From positions 1 to 64,000 of the forward strand of contig DJOF01000018.1 in assembly GCA_002439585.1 (NCBI GenBank): 64,000 nucleotides of DNA, given 5' to 3'. A program made the position numbers and the translations under genes. The stretch's first letter is position 1. Each line of letters starts with the position of its first letter. Source of the DNA: Bacteroidales bacterium UBA6445 (GTDB lineage: Bacteria; Bacteroidota; Bacteroidia; Bacteroidales; UBA932). The notes under the pieces were generated by a model. It was not told where the DNA came from and ran no database searches. It saw nothing but the letters and a program-made list of their open reading frames with translations. Below are positions 18,326 to 28,119 of this stretch, piece after piece.

Positions 18326-18970
18326 ATGAAAATCAAAAGAGTAATACTTATGGCTGCTGCCTTTGCAGTGTTGTCATGCAAGAGCGGAAATGGCTCGGAT
18401 GTAGTTGCTGAGTCAGATCAGCAGCAGTCTATTACCAATGAGGTGATAGAGACCATAATGAGCCGTAGGAGCATCCGTGCTTACAAGAGCGAGCCTGTGT
18501 CACGAGACACAGTGAACGTTATCTTGCAATGCGGTATCAATGCCCCTAATGCCATGAACCGTCAGAGTTGGGAAGTCAGGGTGATGGACAGCAAGACTGA
18601 GATCGATGCTGTCACAAGGGCTTTTGTGGCTAAGAATCCTGAAATGGGTAAGACCCCAGGATTTGTGAATATGTTCCGCAATGCCCCTACAGTGGTATTT
18701 GTTGCAAGAGATACGACATCTGCCATGTCAGCTATAGACTGTGGCCTTCTCGGAGAGAATATAATGCTCTCTGCCTGGTCACTTGGCATAGGTTCATGCT
18801 GCCTGGGCGGTCCTGTCCGTTTCATCAATTCACCTGACGGAGAGTTCTTCCTCAATAGGCTCAGGCTATCCCCAGGGTATGAGCTGACATTTGCAATAGC
18901 CCTCGGATACCCGGATGAAAGTCCTAAGGCACGTCCTCGTGATAACTCCAAGATAAAGTTCGTGGATTAG
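18326..18970 (+). CDS. Nitroreductase-family lipoprotein
   Basis: A 214-residue flavin (FMN) reductase-fold protein: MSRRSIRAYK with the FMN-binding basic residues (about residues 44-53), NAPNAMNRQSWEVRV (about 71-85) and the C-terminal LGIGSCCLGG and ALGYPDESPKARPR segments are all typical. Unusually for this cytosolic family, the N terminus is a lipoprotein signal with lipobox AVLSC, acylated Cys18 expected. The enzyme would therefore face the periplasm, away from NAD(P)H. A periplasmic electron donor or a non-redox role has to be assumed. It lies directly after the DUF4251 gene. Confidence 0.9.
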   Translation: MKIKRVILMAAAFAVLSCKSGNGSDVVAESDQQQSITNEVIETIMSRRSIRAYKSEPVSRDTVNVILQCGINAPNAMNRQSWEVRVMDSKTEIDAVTRAFVAKNPEMGKTPGFVNMFRNAPTVVFVARDTTSAMSAIDCGLLGENIMLSAWSLGIGSCCLGGPVRFINSPDGEFFLNRLRLSPGYELTFAIALGYPDESPKARPRDNSKIKFVD

Positions 18971-19130
18971 CATGTGAGATAGGGCTCTACCATGATCCGC
19001 AGATACCGGCCTGAAGTGGCAAAGCGTCTTGCAGACAAAGCTGTATAGTGGTTCATGGACCCGTTCCGCAAATATACGGGTGCGATATAGCTCACATTCA
19101 TGTTTGCAAGCCAACGCGGCATTCTTTTAT

Positions 19131-19138
19131 TATCTTTG
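19131..19138 (+). promoter_or_regulatory. Promoter -7 box TATCTTTG
   Basis: A consensus TAnnTTTG box between the nitroreductase-like gene and the GH3 gene, 78 bases before the preferred GH3 start. A TTTG occurs at 19103-19106, with a spacing of 24 bases, so the -33 element is imperfect. Confidence 0.5.
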
Positions 19139-19215
19139 CATCGGAATTGTTGAGTAAGGCTCTTAGAGTCTTGTGAATGACGATTCCGATGTATCTTGTC
19201 TTTATTTGGAAAGTT

Positions 19216-21663
19216 ATGAATAGAATGCTGCTTGCGGCTCTTTCTGTTGCCGCTATCCTTGTCTCTTGCTCGACTTCGGACGACTACAGAGACAAGTCAT
19301 TGCCTGCCGACAAGAGAGCTATGGCGTTGCTCTCGGAGATGACTCTCGAGGAGAAGGTCGGACAGCTTGTATGTCCTCTGGGTTGGCCTATGTACGAGAA
19401 AGTCGATACTGATTCAGTTGCGGTCTCACAGGCATTCAAGGACTTCATAACCAACCGGAAAGGCGGTATGCTTTGGGCAACTTTCCGGGCGGATCCATGG
19501 ACACGAAAGACGCTGGAGAACGGCCTGAATCCGACTCTTGCAGCCAAAGCATACAATGCTCTACAACGATATGCCATAGAAAATAGTCGTCTTGGTATCC
19601 CCATCCTTCTTGCAGAAGAGGCTCCTCACGGTCATATGGCCATTGGCACAACGGTATTTCCCACGAGTATAGGGCTCGCGTCGACATGGGATCCTTCTCT
19701 TATTACTTCAGTAGGCCATTCAATCTCCTCTGAGCTTAGGTCTCAGGGTGGCATGATAGCCTACGGACCCGTTATAGACTTGGCACGAGAACCGAGATGG
19801 TCGAGGGTTGAAGAGACATACGGTGAAGACGTCTATCTAACCTCAAGCATGGCAGTTGCCATGGTAAGCGGCATGAGCCCCAAGCACAACGGTTGGGACA
19901 AAGGGGTGGTATCCACTCTCAAGCATTTTGCGGCATACGGCATCCCCGAGGGTGGCCACAATGGTAATCCTTCATTTGTCGGAGAAAGAGAGCTTATGGA
20001 TAATTTCCTTCCTCCGTTCAAGGCGGCCATAGATGAGGGAGCGCTCTCCGTGATGACATCATACAATGCCATAGACGGTGTGCCTACTACTGCCAATCCT
20101 CATTTGCTTCGAGACATCCTCCGAGGCCAGTGGGGCTTTGAGGGTTTCGTGGTATCAGACCTTGAGAGCGTTGACGGCCTGTATGGAAGCCATCATATAG
20201 CCGGAAGTAAGGCCGAAGCAGGAGAGATTGCACTGAAAGCCGGCGTCGATGTTGACCTTGGAGCCAATTGTTTTCCTTCCCTTGTTGCGTCAGTACGTAA
20301 CGGAAGGGTTGACGAGAGAGTTGTAAACGAGGCTGTCCTAAGAGTCTTGACTCTTAAATTTGAACTTGGTCTGTTCGATAATCCTTATATTGACGAGACT
20401 CTTCCCTCAGAGACTGCCCGCACACAGGAAAATGTGTCTCTTGCCCGTAGTGTAGCACGGGAGGGTGTCATCCTATTGGAAAATGATGGTGTGCTTCCTT
20501 TGTCAAGCAATCTTAAAGTCGCTGTAATAGGTCCTAATGCGGATAATATCTACAATCAGCTCGGAGATTATACTGCGCCGCAACCTCGTGAGAATGTCGT
20601 GACCGTATTGGACGGAATCCGTTCTCGGATAGGTGATGAAAATGTGATTTATGCAAAGGGTTGTGCCATAAGGGATACTCTAAATGTCAACATAGAAGAG
20701 GCTGTCAAGGCAGCAAAGTCTGCAGATGTCGCAGTAGTTGTAGTTGGTGGGTCGAGTGCGCGTGATTTCAAGACCAAGTATATTGACACTGGAGCGGCAG
20801 TCGTTGATGCTGGGTCTGTAAGTGACATGGAGTCCGGAGAAGGTTTCGACAGGGCTACTCTCACTCTGCTTGGACGGCAGAATGAACTGCTTAAGGCTGT
20901 GAAGAAGACAGGGAAGCCAATGGTTGTGGTATATATTGAAGGCAGGCCTCTCGACAAGAGATGGGCAAAGTCCAATGCCGATGCCCTGCTTACGATGTGG
21001 TATCCGGGAGCAGAGGGCGGCAATGCCTTGGCGGACGTGCTTTTCGGAGACTACAATCCCGCTGGGCGTCTTCCTGTATCCGTCCCCTTGGAAGTCGGTC
21101 AGCTTCCCGTATATTACAACAAGAAATTCCCCAAAGGACACGACTATGTTGAGATGTCGTCTGAGCCTCTGTATGCGTTCGGCTATGGTCTGAGCTATAC
21201 GACATTTGCCTATGACACTCTGCAAATCAGTGTGACAAGAGACGGTAAGCCGCTTTCCGAGAAGGATTTCATGGGGAGGGATGATGTGTCTGAAGCTCCG
21301 TCACCTGCCATACAGCCATATTCTCCCGCAGGAAGGGAGGTTTCTGCTCCTGGTAGCGGTTATTCTGTTAAGGTAGCGGTAAAGGTATCCAATACGGGTG
21401 GCCGTGACGGAGATGAAGTAGTGCAACTGTATGTCACTGACCTTCAGGCGTCAGTATCAAGGCCTCAGAAGCAGCTCAGGGCATTCCGCAGGGTCAATGT
21501 CAAGGCAGATGCATCCGAGACAGTGGTCTTTGACCTCAGTGAAGAAGATTTTGCCCTGTACAATGTGGACAAGGAAAGGGTATTCGAGCCAGGTTCGTTT
21601 GTCATTGCTGTAGGTGCGTCCTCAAAGGACATAAGGACAAGCAAGACAATTACCCTGTTGTAG
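19216..21663 (+). CDS. Glycoside hydrolase family 3 lipoprotein (beta-glucosidase/xylosidase type)
   Basis: An exported GH3 enzyme of 815 residues from the preferred start, which begins a lipoprotein signal with lipobox ILVSC; an in-frame ATG at 19177 would add 13 residues. Domain order is the GH3 barrel (EKVGQL to about residue 370), the alpha/beta sandwich and a C-terminal fibronectin III-like domain. The predicted nucleophile is Asp315 in VVSDLESV. YGPVIDLAREPRWSRVEETYGED and KHFAAYG are the usual substrate-binding blocks. A Pro/Ser/Ala-rich insert of about 30 residues precedes the fibronectin-like domain. It probably removes terminal beta-linked glucose or xylose in the periplasm or at the surface; the exact sugar cannot be told. 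Confidence 0.93.
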   Translation: MNRMLLAALSVAAILVSCSTSDDYRDKSLPADKRAMALLSEMTLEEKVGQLVCPLGWPMYEKVDTDSVAVSQAFKDFITNRKGGMLWATFRADPWTRKTLENGLNPTLAAKAYNALQRYAIENSRLGIPILLAEEAPHGHMAIGTTVFPTSIGLASTWDPSLITSVGHSISSELRSQGGMIAYGPVIDLAREPRWSRVEETYGEDVYLTSSMAVAMVSGMSPKHNGWDKGVVSTLKHFAAYGIPEGGHNGNPSFVGERELMDNFLPPFKAAIDEGALSVMTSYNAIDGVPTTANPHLLRDILRGQWGFEGFVVSDLESVDGLYGSHHIAGSKAEAGEIALKAGVDVDLGANCFPSLVASVRNGRVDERVVNEAVLRVLTLKFELGLFDNPYIDETLPSETARTQENVSLARSVAREGVILLENDGVLPLSSNLKVAVIGPNADNIYNQLGDYTAPQPRENVVTVLDGIRSRIGDENVIYAKGCAIRDTLNVNIEEAVKAAKSADVAVVVVGGSSARDFKTKYIDTGAAVVDAGSVSDMESGEGFDRATLTLLGRQNELLKAVKKTGKPMVVVYIEGRPLDKRWAKSNADALLTMWYPGAEGGNALADVLFGDYNPAGRLPVSVPLEVGQLPVYYNKKFPKGHDYVEMSSEPLYAFGYGLSYTTFAYDTLQISVTRDGKPLSEKDFMGRDDVSEAPSPAIQPYSPAGREVSAPGSGYSVKVAVKVSNTGGRDGDEVVQLYVTDLQASVSRPQKQLRAFRRVNVKADASETVVFDLSEEDFALYNVDKERVFEPGSFVIAVGASSKDIRTSKTITLL

Positions 21664-21676
21664 TCATATCATCTCT

Positions 21677-21727
21677 CTAAGAAGCTGTTTTGAAATGGTT
21701 TCCGATTATTTCAAAACAGCTTCTTAG
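21677..21727 (-). repeat. Dispersed intergenic repeat, copy 4 (minimal hairpin form)
   Basis: Two perfect 20-bp arms, CTAAGAAGCTGTTTTGAAAT and its complement, flank an 11-base loop whose GGTTTCCGA equals the sequence next to the repeat end in copy 2. This is the family reduced to its termini. It lies between the convergent GH3 and nucleoside kinase genes, so its strong hairpin followed by T-rich sequence could also terminate transcription of GH3. Confidence 0.9.
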
Positions 21728-21729
21728 TT

Positions 21730-23454
21730 TTATAGGGTTTGGCCTCCGATGAATTCACGCATTATTGAAGTCGGTGGAATGGCTGAGATTTCGTCTGGAG
21801 ACAGAGCTACGATAAACCCAAGGAATTTGAGTAGTCGTATTGCCTCTGTATAAGCTGGGGAGGATGGAGCTATCCGCCTTAGCAGCGGTTCGGCATAATA
21901 CTTCAGTAGCGGCAGCTCATAGATAAGAGCGGAGTTGAATACCGCATCAGCATTTTCTTGAAATGGGAAGATGTTGCGGTTCTCTCCTCGGCGGACACTC
22001 GCCCATCTCATGATTGTCTCCTCTGGGGTGATGCCCCTTACGCGGTTGTCTCTTACCATGCGGCGAAGCAACCTGTTATCCGATGTCGAGATATTGTTGT
22101 TCTCGTCAACATTCAGCGAAGTCAAGGCAGATGCATATAGCCTGAAAATCCTTGAACCATCGACATCCGGAACCATATTGGGGTCAAGAGCATGTATCCC
22201 CTCCATTATGAGAATCTCTTTCTCTCCAAGGGAAATCACTTTGCCTGAAGGAACGCTCTTTCCGGCTTTGAAATCATATCTCGGCAACTCTACAGGCTTT
22301 CCGGCAAATAGAGCATTGAGCTGATTTCCAAGTAATTCCAAGTCCATTGCCTGAAGAGACTCGAAGTCATAGTTGCCATACTGGTCCTTAGGAGTTCTTT
22401 CCCTGTCGACAAAATAGTTGTCAAGCTCTATTACCTTCGGCTTGAGTCCGAGAACACGGCACTGGAGGGCTAATCTTAGAGAAGATGATGTCTTGCCGCT
22501 TGACGACGGACCGGCTATGAATACAGCCTTGACCTGGCCTTTCCTGGCATTTATAAGGTCTGCAATTGCTGCATATTTGCGCTCATGAAGGGCTTCGGAC
22601 AGATTGATTATGTCGATAGCCTTTCCCGAATTTATCTTCCCGTTAAGAGTTCCGATTCCCTCGATACCGACTATAGAGCACCAGTCGGAATATTCGCTTA
22701 GTGATGCTGCGATCAAAGACTGTCGCTTCACCGGGATAACCTTGCTGTTGTCAGAGTATGAAGGGAACTGAAGGCAGAATCCCTCTCCAAAAGGGAGTAG
22801 GTCAAATACCTTTAAGTATCCTGTAGAGGGAAGTAAAGGGCCGTAGAATGTATCTCCCAATCCGTCAAGGTAATATACATTGCAGATAAATCTTCCGAGG
22901 CTCTTGAGAAGCTCTGCCTTGTCCGGTTGGTTGTTTTTCATGTACAGGGCCTCCGCTTCGGCTGCGCCCATCTTTACCTTACTGAATGGCAGATCTGCAT
23001 CTATTAAGGCCTGCATTCTTGCCTTCAAGTCAGCAAGATCCTTGTCTGAGAGCTTGATGACCTTCCGTCTACCGTCATCATAGGTCTCTGTCTCGCAAAT
23101 GGCACAGTATAGTCCGCTCGGAAGAGAATGGTCAATCACAAGCACTTTGTCAGGAAACAGATCCCTTGCTGCTTTCTGCAGTACAAAGCATAGAGAACGA
23201 AGGTAAGTACGCCTTCCGTCCGGATGGTTGTAGCCGATGAATTCAACTTCGTGGGACATAGCGATCTTGTAGTCCAACTCTTTGAGCTTGTGGTCGACAA
23301 GAGCCGCCAATACCGGATAAGTCTTGCCGGTGCGGCTGTCTGTCACAGTGCTGCACACCTTGTCGGAGAAATCCTTGAGCCTCTCCCAGAACTGCACTTC
23401 GTGATATTTACCGTCATTTACAAGATATATATTGAATTTATCTCTCTCTGCCAT
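21730..23454 (-). CDS. Nucleoside (uridine) kinase with N-terminal threonyl-tRNA-synthetase-like domain
   Basis: A 574-residue fusion. The first part (roughly residues 1-170) resembles the TGS and second additional domain of threonyl-tRNA synthetase; the second half is a phosphoribulokinase/uridine kinase P-loop domain with GPSSSGKTSSSLRLA at about residues 308-322 and IELDNYFVDRERTP (about 350-363). The enzyme presumably phosphorylates a pyrimidine nucleoside in the cytosol; the role of the synthetase-like part is unknown. The fusion is common in Bacteroidota. Its start lies 17 bases inside the end of uvrA in another frame, so the two are probably translationally coupled. Confidence 0.9.
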   Translation of the reverse strand: MAERDKFNIYLVNDGKYHEVQFWERLKDFSDKVCSTVTDSRTGKTYPVLAALVDHKLKELDYKIAMSHEVEFIGYNHPDGRRTYLRSLCFVLQKAARDLFPDKVLVIDHSLPSGLYCAICETETYDDGRRKVIKLSDKDLADLKARMQALIDADLPFSKVKMGAAEAEALYMKNNQPDKAELLKSLGRFICNVYYLDGLGDTFYGPLLPSTGYLKVFDLLPFGEGFCLQFPSYSDNSKVIPVKRQSLIAASLSEYSDWCSIVGIEGIGTLNGKINSGKAIDIINLSEALHERKYAAIADLINARKGQVKAVFIAGPSSSGKTSSSLRLALQCRVLGLKPKVIELDNYFVDRERTPKDQYGNYDFESLQAMDLELLGNQLNALFAGKPVELPRYDFKAGKSVPSGKVISLGEKEILIMEGIHALDPNMVPDVDGSRIFRLYASALTSLNVDENNNISTSDNRLLRRMVRDNRVRGITPEETIMRWASVRRGENRNIFPFQENADAVFNSALIYELPLLKYYAEPLLRRIAPSSPAYTEAIRLLKFLGFIVALSPDEISAIPPTSIMREFIGGQTL

Positions 23455-26260
23455 ATTGTATCTCGTTGTTGAAAATCTCCTTTAGGTAAGGCCCTGTTAC
23501 AGAATGTGGGTCACAGGCGAGTCTCTCGGGCGTCCCTTGTGCAACTATATAGCCGCCTTTGTATCCACCTTCCGGCCCCATGTCGAATATATAGTCAGCG
23601 CATTTGAGCACGTCAAGGTTGTGTTCTATGACTATCACAGTATTGCCGCTGTCTACGAGCCTTTCGAGAACACCGAGCAGAATTTTTATGTCCTCGAAAT
23701 GCAGTCCGGTTGTAGGTTCGTCCAGTATATACAGCGTATTCCCTGTATCCTTACGGTAAAGCTCGGAGGCGAGTTTCATCCTCTGGCTTTCTCCTCCAGA
23801 AAGAGTTACTGCTGACTGTCCGAGACGGATATATCCAAGCCCGACATCAACAAGAGCCTTCAGCTTCTGGGTGATTTTTGGAATGCCGCTGAAGAAACCG
23901 TAAGCTTCTTCTATCGACATCTCCAATACATCGTTGATGCTCTTGCCCTTATATTTGACTGCAAGAGTATCTTCCTTATACCTGCGACCGCGACATTCAT
24001 CGCACACAACATTGACCGAAGGCAGAAAATTCATCTCGATGACCTTAATACCAGCCCCCTTGCAAGCCTCGCATCTTCCTCCGGGGACATTGAAAGAGAA
24101 TCTTCCTGGGCCAAAACCGCGTACTTTTGCGTCAACCGTCTCTGCAAACAGGCTTCGTATATCGTTGAAAACGCCTGTAAATGTGGCTGGATTGCTTCTT
24201 GGAGTGCGTCCAATGGGGCTTTGGTCTACTTCAATAAGCTTGTCTATATTCTGTATACCTTCGATGGAGGTATAAGGAAGAGGGCGGAGTCTGGAATTGT
24301 AGAATCTATTCTTGAGGATAGGCATGAGAGTCTCGTTGATAAGAGATGACTTCCCACTGCCGCTGACTCCGCTTATGCCGATAAACATGCCAAGCGGAAA
24401 GTCGATATCTATGTTCTTGAGGTTGTTGCCGCTTGCACCACGTATGCTCAGTACCTCCCCATTGCCGCTTCTTCGGAAAAGAGGAATCTTGATACTCCGA
24501 GTTCCTTTGAGGTAATCCAAAGTTATCGAAGGGCCTACTATACAGTGTCTTGCCTCTTCTTCGTCCGGTTGTCTACCACCAAGCAGCACGGGAATTGGTG
24601 CATTCAGACATATACGTCCACCGTTTTCTCCTGCTCCGGGTCCTACATCAACGAGCCAGTCGGCACTGAACATGGTCTCCGCATCGTGCTCCACTACCAT
24701 TACGGAATTGCCCTCGTCACGAAGTTCCTTAAGAGAGGCGATCAGCTTGCGATTGTCCCTCTGATGAAGCCCGATGCTTGGTTCATCAAGGATATAAAGG
24801 ACATTGACAAGCTTGGACCCTATCTGTGTGGCCAATCTTATCCTCTGGCTCTCGCCTCCAGACAATGAAGAAGTCGCCCTGTCAAGTGACAGATACTCCA
24901 ATCCTACATCGAGCATGAATCCTGTCCTCTCATCAAGCTCTTTAAGTATGTCTGATGCTATCTTATTCTCCCTGTCGCTCAGCTTGGAAGGCAGTTGCTT
25001 CAGCCACTGTGCGAGGTTGGACATTTCCATGGCTGCAACTTCGGATATGGTCTTGCCGTCTATCTTGAAGCAATTGGTCTGCTCGTTGAGTCTTGTGCCA
25101 TGGCAGACTGGGCAGGTTATCTTCTCGTCAATGTCTTCAACAATACCAGGAAATGAGACCATCTCCGACATATTGCCGTCGCCAACTCTGAACAACTCGT
25201 CTGAGCCGAAAATTATCAGGGAGACAGCCTCTTCTGGAATCTCCGAGATAGGATCATATAGGGAAAAATTGTAACGTCTTGCTATCGATCTTATTATGTC
25301 AAACTTCCGGGTCTCTCTAATCTTGCCGAGAGGAATAATTCCTCCGTCTGCTATCGATACGCTTCTATCCGGAATGATCGAGTCTATGTTTACATCTACT
25401 ATCTGGCCAAGTCCCTTGCAGTGAGGACAATAGCCTTCAGGAGAATTGAAAGAAAATGAATGCGGTGCCGGTTCCTGCAGAGAAATGCCCGAGTCAGGAT
25501 CTATAAGATGCTTGGAATAATGTCTTACCTCACCACTTGCAATGTCAAGTATGGCTATAGAGCCTTTTCCCCTTTCCAATGCAACTGTCATTGAATCCCT
25601 CACTCTTTTCTCATCGCCTTCCCTTGGTATAAGTTTGTCTACTACGAGTTCTATGAAATGAGCCTTATATCGGTCAAGAGCCGTGACTGTAGTAAGGTCT
25701 CGTATCTCCCCGTCGATTCTCACCTCGTTGAATCCCTTGCGTCTGAGCTGGTCGAAGAGCTCTCTGTAATGGCCTTTGCGTCCGCGTACCAAAGGCGCGA
25801 GGAGACAGCATTTGCGCCCGTTATAGTCTTTAAGAACAAGTGCTACGATCTGGTCGTCGGTATAGCGGACCATTTCTTTCCCGCTGACCGGAGAATATGC
25901 CCTTGAAGCCCTTGCGTATAGCAACCTTAGGAAATCAAAGATCTCCGTGATGGTTCCTACCGTGGAGCGCGGATTGTTGCCCGTTGTCTTCTGTTCAATT
26001 GCTATTATTGGACTTAGTCCGCTGACTTCATCTACTTCAGGCTTCTCCAGGACTCCTATGAAGTGCTTTGCATAAGCCGACAGTGTGTCCATATAACGTC
26101 TCTGTCCTTCAGCATAGATGGTATCGAATGCCAACGACGACTTACCGCTTCCACTCAAACCTGTCACGACGACAAACTTTCCCCTCGGGATGTCTATGCT
26201 GATATCTTTGAGGTTGTGCGCTCTTGCTCCACGAATCTCTATATATCCGGTGTTTTCCAT
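23438..26260 (-). CDS. uvrA: Excinuclease ABC subunit A
   Basis: A 940-residue DNA damage recognition ATPase of nucleotide excision repair. It has two ABC modules: Walker A motifs GLSGSGKSSLAFD (about residues 34-46) and GVSGSGKSSLINE (about 640), with signature motifs LSGGESQRI and LSGGESQRMKLA. Zinc-binding pairs CPHCKG, CPVCHG, CEACKG and CDECRG are present. Length and order are canonical for UvrA1. UvrB and UvrC are not in the window. The 3' end overlaps the nucleoside kinase start by 17 bases. Confidence 0.97.
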   Translation of the reverse strand: MENTGYIEIRGARAHNLKDISIDIPRGKFVVVTGLSGSGKSSLAFDTIYAEGQRRYMDTLSAYAKHFIGVLEKPEVDEVSGLSPIIAIEQKTTGNNPRSTVGTITEIFDFLRLLYARASRAYSPVSGKEMVRYTDDQIVALVLKDYNGRKCCLLAPLVRGRKGHYRELFDQLRRKGFNEVRIDGEIRDLTTVTALDRYKAHFIELVVDKLIPREGDEKRVRDSMTVALERGKGSIAILDIASGEVRHYSKHLIDPDSGISLQEPAPHSFSFNSPEGYCPHCKGLGQIVDVNIDSIIPDRSVSIADGGIIPLGKIRETRKFDIIRSIARRYNFSLYDPISEIPEEAVSLIIFGSDELFRVGDGNMSEMVSFPGIVEDIDEKITCPVCHGTRLNEQTNCFKIDGKTISEVAAMEMSNLAQWLKQLPSKLSDRENKIASDILKELDERTGFMLDVGLEYLSLDRATSSLSGGESQRIRLATQIGSKLVNVLYILDEPSIGLHQRDNRKLIASLKELRDEGNSVMVVEHDAETMFSADWLVDVGPGAGENGGRICLNAPIPVLLGGRQPDEEEARHCIVGPSITLDYLKGTRSIKIPLFRRSGNGEVLSIRGASGNNLKNIDIDFPLGMFIGISGVSGSGKSSLINETLMPILKNRFYNSRLRPLPYTSIEGIQNIDKLIEVDQSPIGRTPRSNPATFTGVFNDIRSLFAETVDAKVRGFGPGRFSFNVPGGRCEACKGAGIKVIEMNFLPSVNVVCDECRGRRYKEDTLAVKYKGKSINDVLEMSIEEAYGFFSGIPKITQKLKALVDVGLGYIRLGQSAVTLSGGESQRMKLASELYRKDTGNTLYILDEPTTGLHFEDIKILLGVLERLVDSGNTVIVIEHNLDVLKCADYIFDMGPEGGYKGGYIVAQGTPERLACDPHSVTGPYLKEIFNNEIQYGRER

Positions 26261-26545
26261 ACTCCTTACGTTCCCGTCACAGCAGCTGAGCCATCCGTCA
26301 TGTCCAGCGGCCGGTTCTTCCCTTTCTATGTCAGTTGACTAAGCCTGCAGCATGCTCTGCCAGTATCTGCACTTTCTCCTTTGCCAGACCGCGCCTGGAC
26401 ATTCAGCCCTTATCTGCCTATCGGAGCGAATTTAATGAAATTTGTTTGTTAATCGTGCAAGAATAGATTAATATTGCATTTATCTAAGGTGTCGGATTTG
26501 CACGATAGATTATATAATATTGTAAATAAAACATTTGAAGATAAC

Positions 26546-27298
26546 ATGTTAAGGAAAGTTATGGTATTGTCCTGTATTGTGGGACTTGCTCTTGCAACAG
26601 CTGGATGCAACATTAAAGGTTCATACAAGTCAAATTTTATCTCTCTGTGCAATTTCAACTATACAGATGTCGAGAGTACATATGGCCCTGATAGTCTATA
26701 CTTTGAGTCAGTGATTCCTGATCCTTCAGGTTCCATGACATTCAATAACAAGCTTAACGAGATCAACGGGTTCGGAGGTGGATTTTTGCTGTCAGCTCTT
26801 CGGGATACAACCTTCAAAGCTGGATATTTTAAGTCAGCATATAGCGTTGCCGACACTTCCAAGGCGACATTAAAGGATAATGGTTTTGCCGTGTATTCGG
26901 AAAATCTCGATAAGAATTATATGCCTGCACATAGCATAAGTTTTATTTATTCCGATATAGGGCAATGTACAGCGAGGGGAGTGCAAGTCTGCAATACGAA
27001 CAAGCTTGCCAACATTATAATGTTTGGTGCAGGAGGAGTGCCTAAGTTTGAGGTTGGAGATTATCTGACTGTCAAATTCACAGGCTATCTCGGGACTTCG
27101 GTAACAGGCTCTGTTGAGGAGAAACTTGCCGAATGTACAGGAAGCGGACTTACTCTTCTGCGAGGCTGGAAGACAGTCGATCTGACTAAGATAGGCTCTT
27201 TTACCAATATAGAGATTTCCTTTGTGTCCAACAGAGATGACTTGCCGCATGATGTCTGTGTGGACAACTTCATAGCCTCGGTAAATATTGAGCAATAA
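26546..27298 (+). CDS. DUF4465-like lipoprotein
   Basis: A 250-residue protein from the chosen ATG, which begins a lipoprotein signal (MLRKVMVLSC, lipobox ATAGC). An upstream TTG at 26474 would put 24 unrelated residues before the signal and is rejected. The mature part is beta-rich and contains NGFGGGFLLSALRDT, an SFIYSD segment and a C-terminal GWKTVDLTKIGSFTNIEISF stretch followed by VCVDNFIASV, the pattern I associate with DUF4465, a carbohydrate-binding-like jelly-roll. It is probably anchored in the outer membrane. Its ligand is unknown. The gene stands alone, followed by repeat copy 5. Confidence 0.65.
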   Translation: MLRKVMVLSCIVGLALATAGCNIKGSYKSNFISLCNFNYTDVESTYGPDSLYFESVIPDPSGSMTFNNKLNEINGFGGGFLLSALRDTTFKAGYFKSAYSVADTSKATLKDNGFAVYSENLDKNYMPAHSISFIYSDIGQCTARGVQVCNTNKLANIIMFGAGGVPKFEVGDYLTVKFTGYLGTSVTGSVEEKLAECTGSGLTLLRGWKTVDLTKIGSFTNIEISFVSNRDDLPHDVCVDNFIASVNIEQ

Positions 27299-27304
27299 GT
27301 TGAT

Positions 27305-27400
27305 TTCTTTTCATCTTTGTCATCAGCCCGGTATCTCCAGTACGCTCCTTCATCTGGAAAATCTACACTTGAAAATCAAGGATCTCAGTCAGATAGCTCA
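27305..27400 (+). repeat. Dispersed intergenic repeat, copy 5 (partial)
   Basis: Bases 27308-27333 are identical to 4301-4326 of copy 2, and the following CCAGTACGCTCCTTC matches the next block with one change. The part after 27350 resembles copy 3 (AAATCTACACTTGAAAATCAAGGATC). No clear terminal inverted repeat is visible. The copy begins a few bases after the DUF4465-like stop codon. A small hairpin with GATAGC/GCTATC arms lies just beyond it. Confidence 0.75.
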
Positions 27401-27480
27401 GCTATCCTTTACAAAAGTCGTAGAGGCCTCATCGGGAAATGTATCCAGATAGAGCTTATATGCTTCTGAACTAATATATT

Positions 27481-28119
27481 ATGCCGGATATTGTGTCATA
27501 CGCGATACTCTGCTTCACATCGCTTTTCACCCTCATTGATCCATTGGGAGTGATGCCCTTGTTCCTTGACATGACAAGCGGTCAGACAGCGGAGCAGAGA
27601 AGAGCGATTGCGCTAAAGGCATGTATTGTCACGTTCGTTATCCTTGTCCTGTTCACGATGGGAGGAAAGTATCTTTTTGACTTTTTTGGGATTTCGATTA
27701 ACGGGTTCAGGATCGTAGGCGGTATCATCATTTTCAAGATAGGATATGACATGCTGCAGGCTCAATTCACCCATGTTAAGCTAAATGCTGACGAACAGAA
27801 GAGATATGCCGACAATATAACGATCTCTCCTCTGGCAATTCCGATGCTGTGCGGTCCTGGTGCCATTGCCAGCGGTATCTCTCTTGTAGCAGACGCCCCG
27901 AACTGGGGCTACAAGGCTGTCCTTATTGGGGTCATAGCCTTGACCTGTGCTGTATCATATATAATATTGAGTGCTTCATCGCGCCTGCTTAAGATTCTCG
28001 GGGAGACTGGCAATAATGTATTGATGCGTCTGATGGGACTTATCCTTATGGTGATTGCTGTAGAGTGCTTTTTCAGTGGTCTCCGACCGATCCTTGTGCA
28101 AATCCTCCGGGCCGTGTAA
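27481..28119 (+). CDS. MarC family integral membrane protein
   Basis: A 212-residue inner-membrane protein with six predicted spans. Family hallmarks are the N-terminal FTLIDPLGVMPLFLDMT segment, GISINGFRIVGGIIIFKIGYD-like sequence in the middle (roughly residues 70-90) and the ISPLAIPMLCGPGAI block (about residues 119-133). The family was once linked to multiple antibiotic resistance, but that was not supported; the transported compound is unknown. The gene is alone on its strand between repeat copy 5 and the convergent tRNA-Leu gene. Confidence 0.92.
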   Translation: MPDIVSYAILCFTSLFTLIDPLGVMPLFLDMTSGQTAEQRRAIALKACIVTFVILVLFTMGGKYLFDFFGISINGFRIVGGIIIFKIGYDMLQAQFTHVKLNADEQKRYADNITISPLAIPMLCGPGAIASGISLVADAPNWGYKAVLIGVIALTCAVSYIILSASSRLLKILGETGNNVLMRLMGLILMVIAVECFFSGLRPILVQILRAV

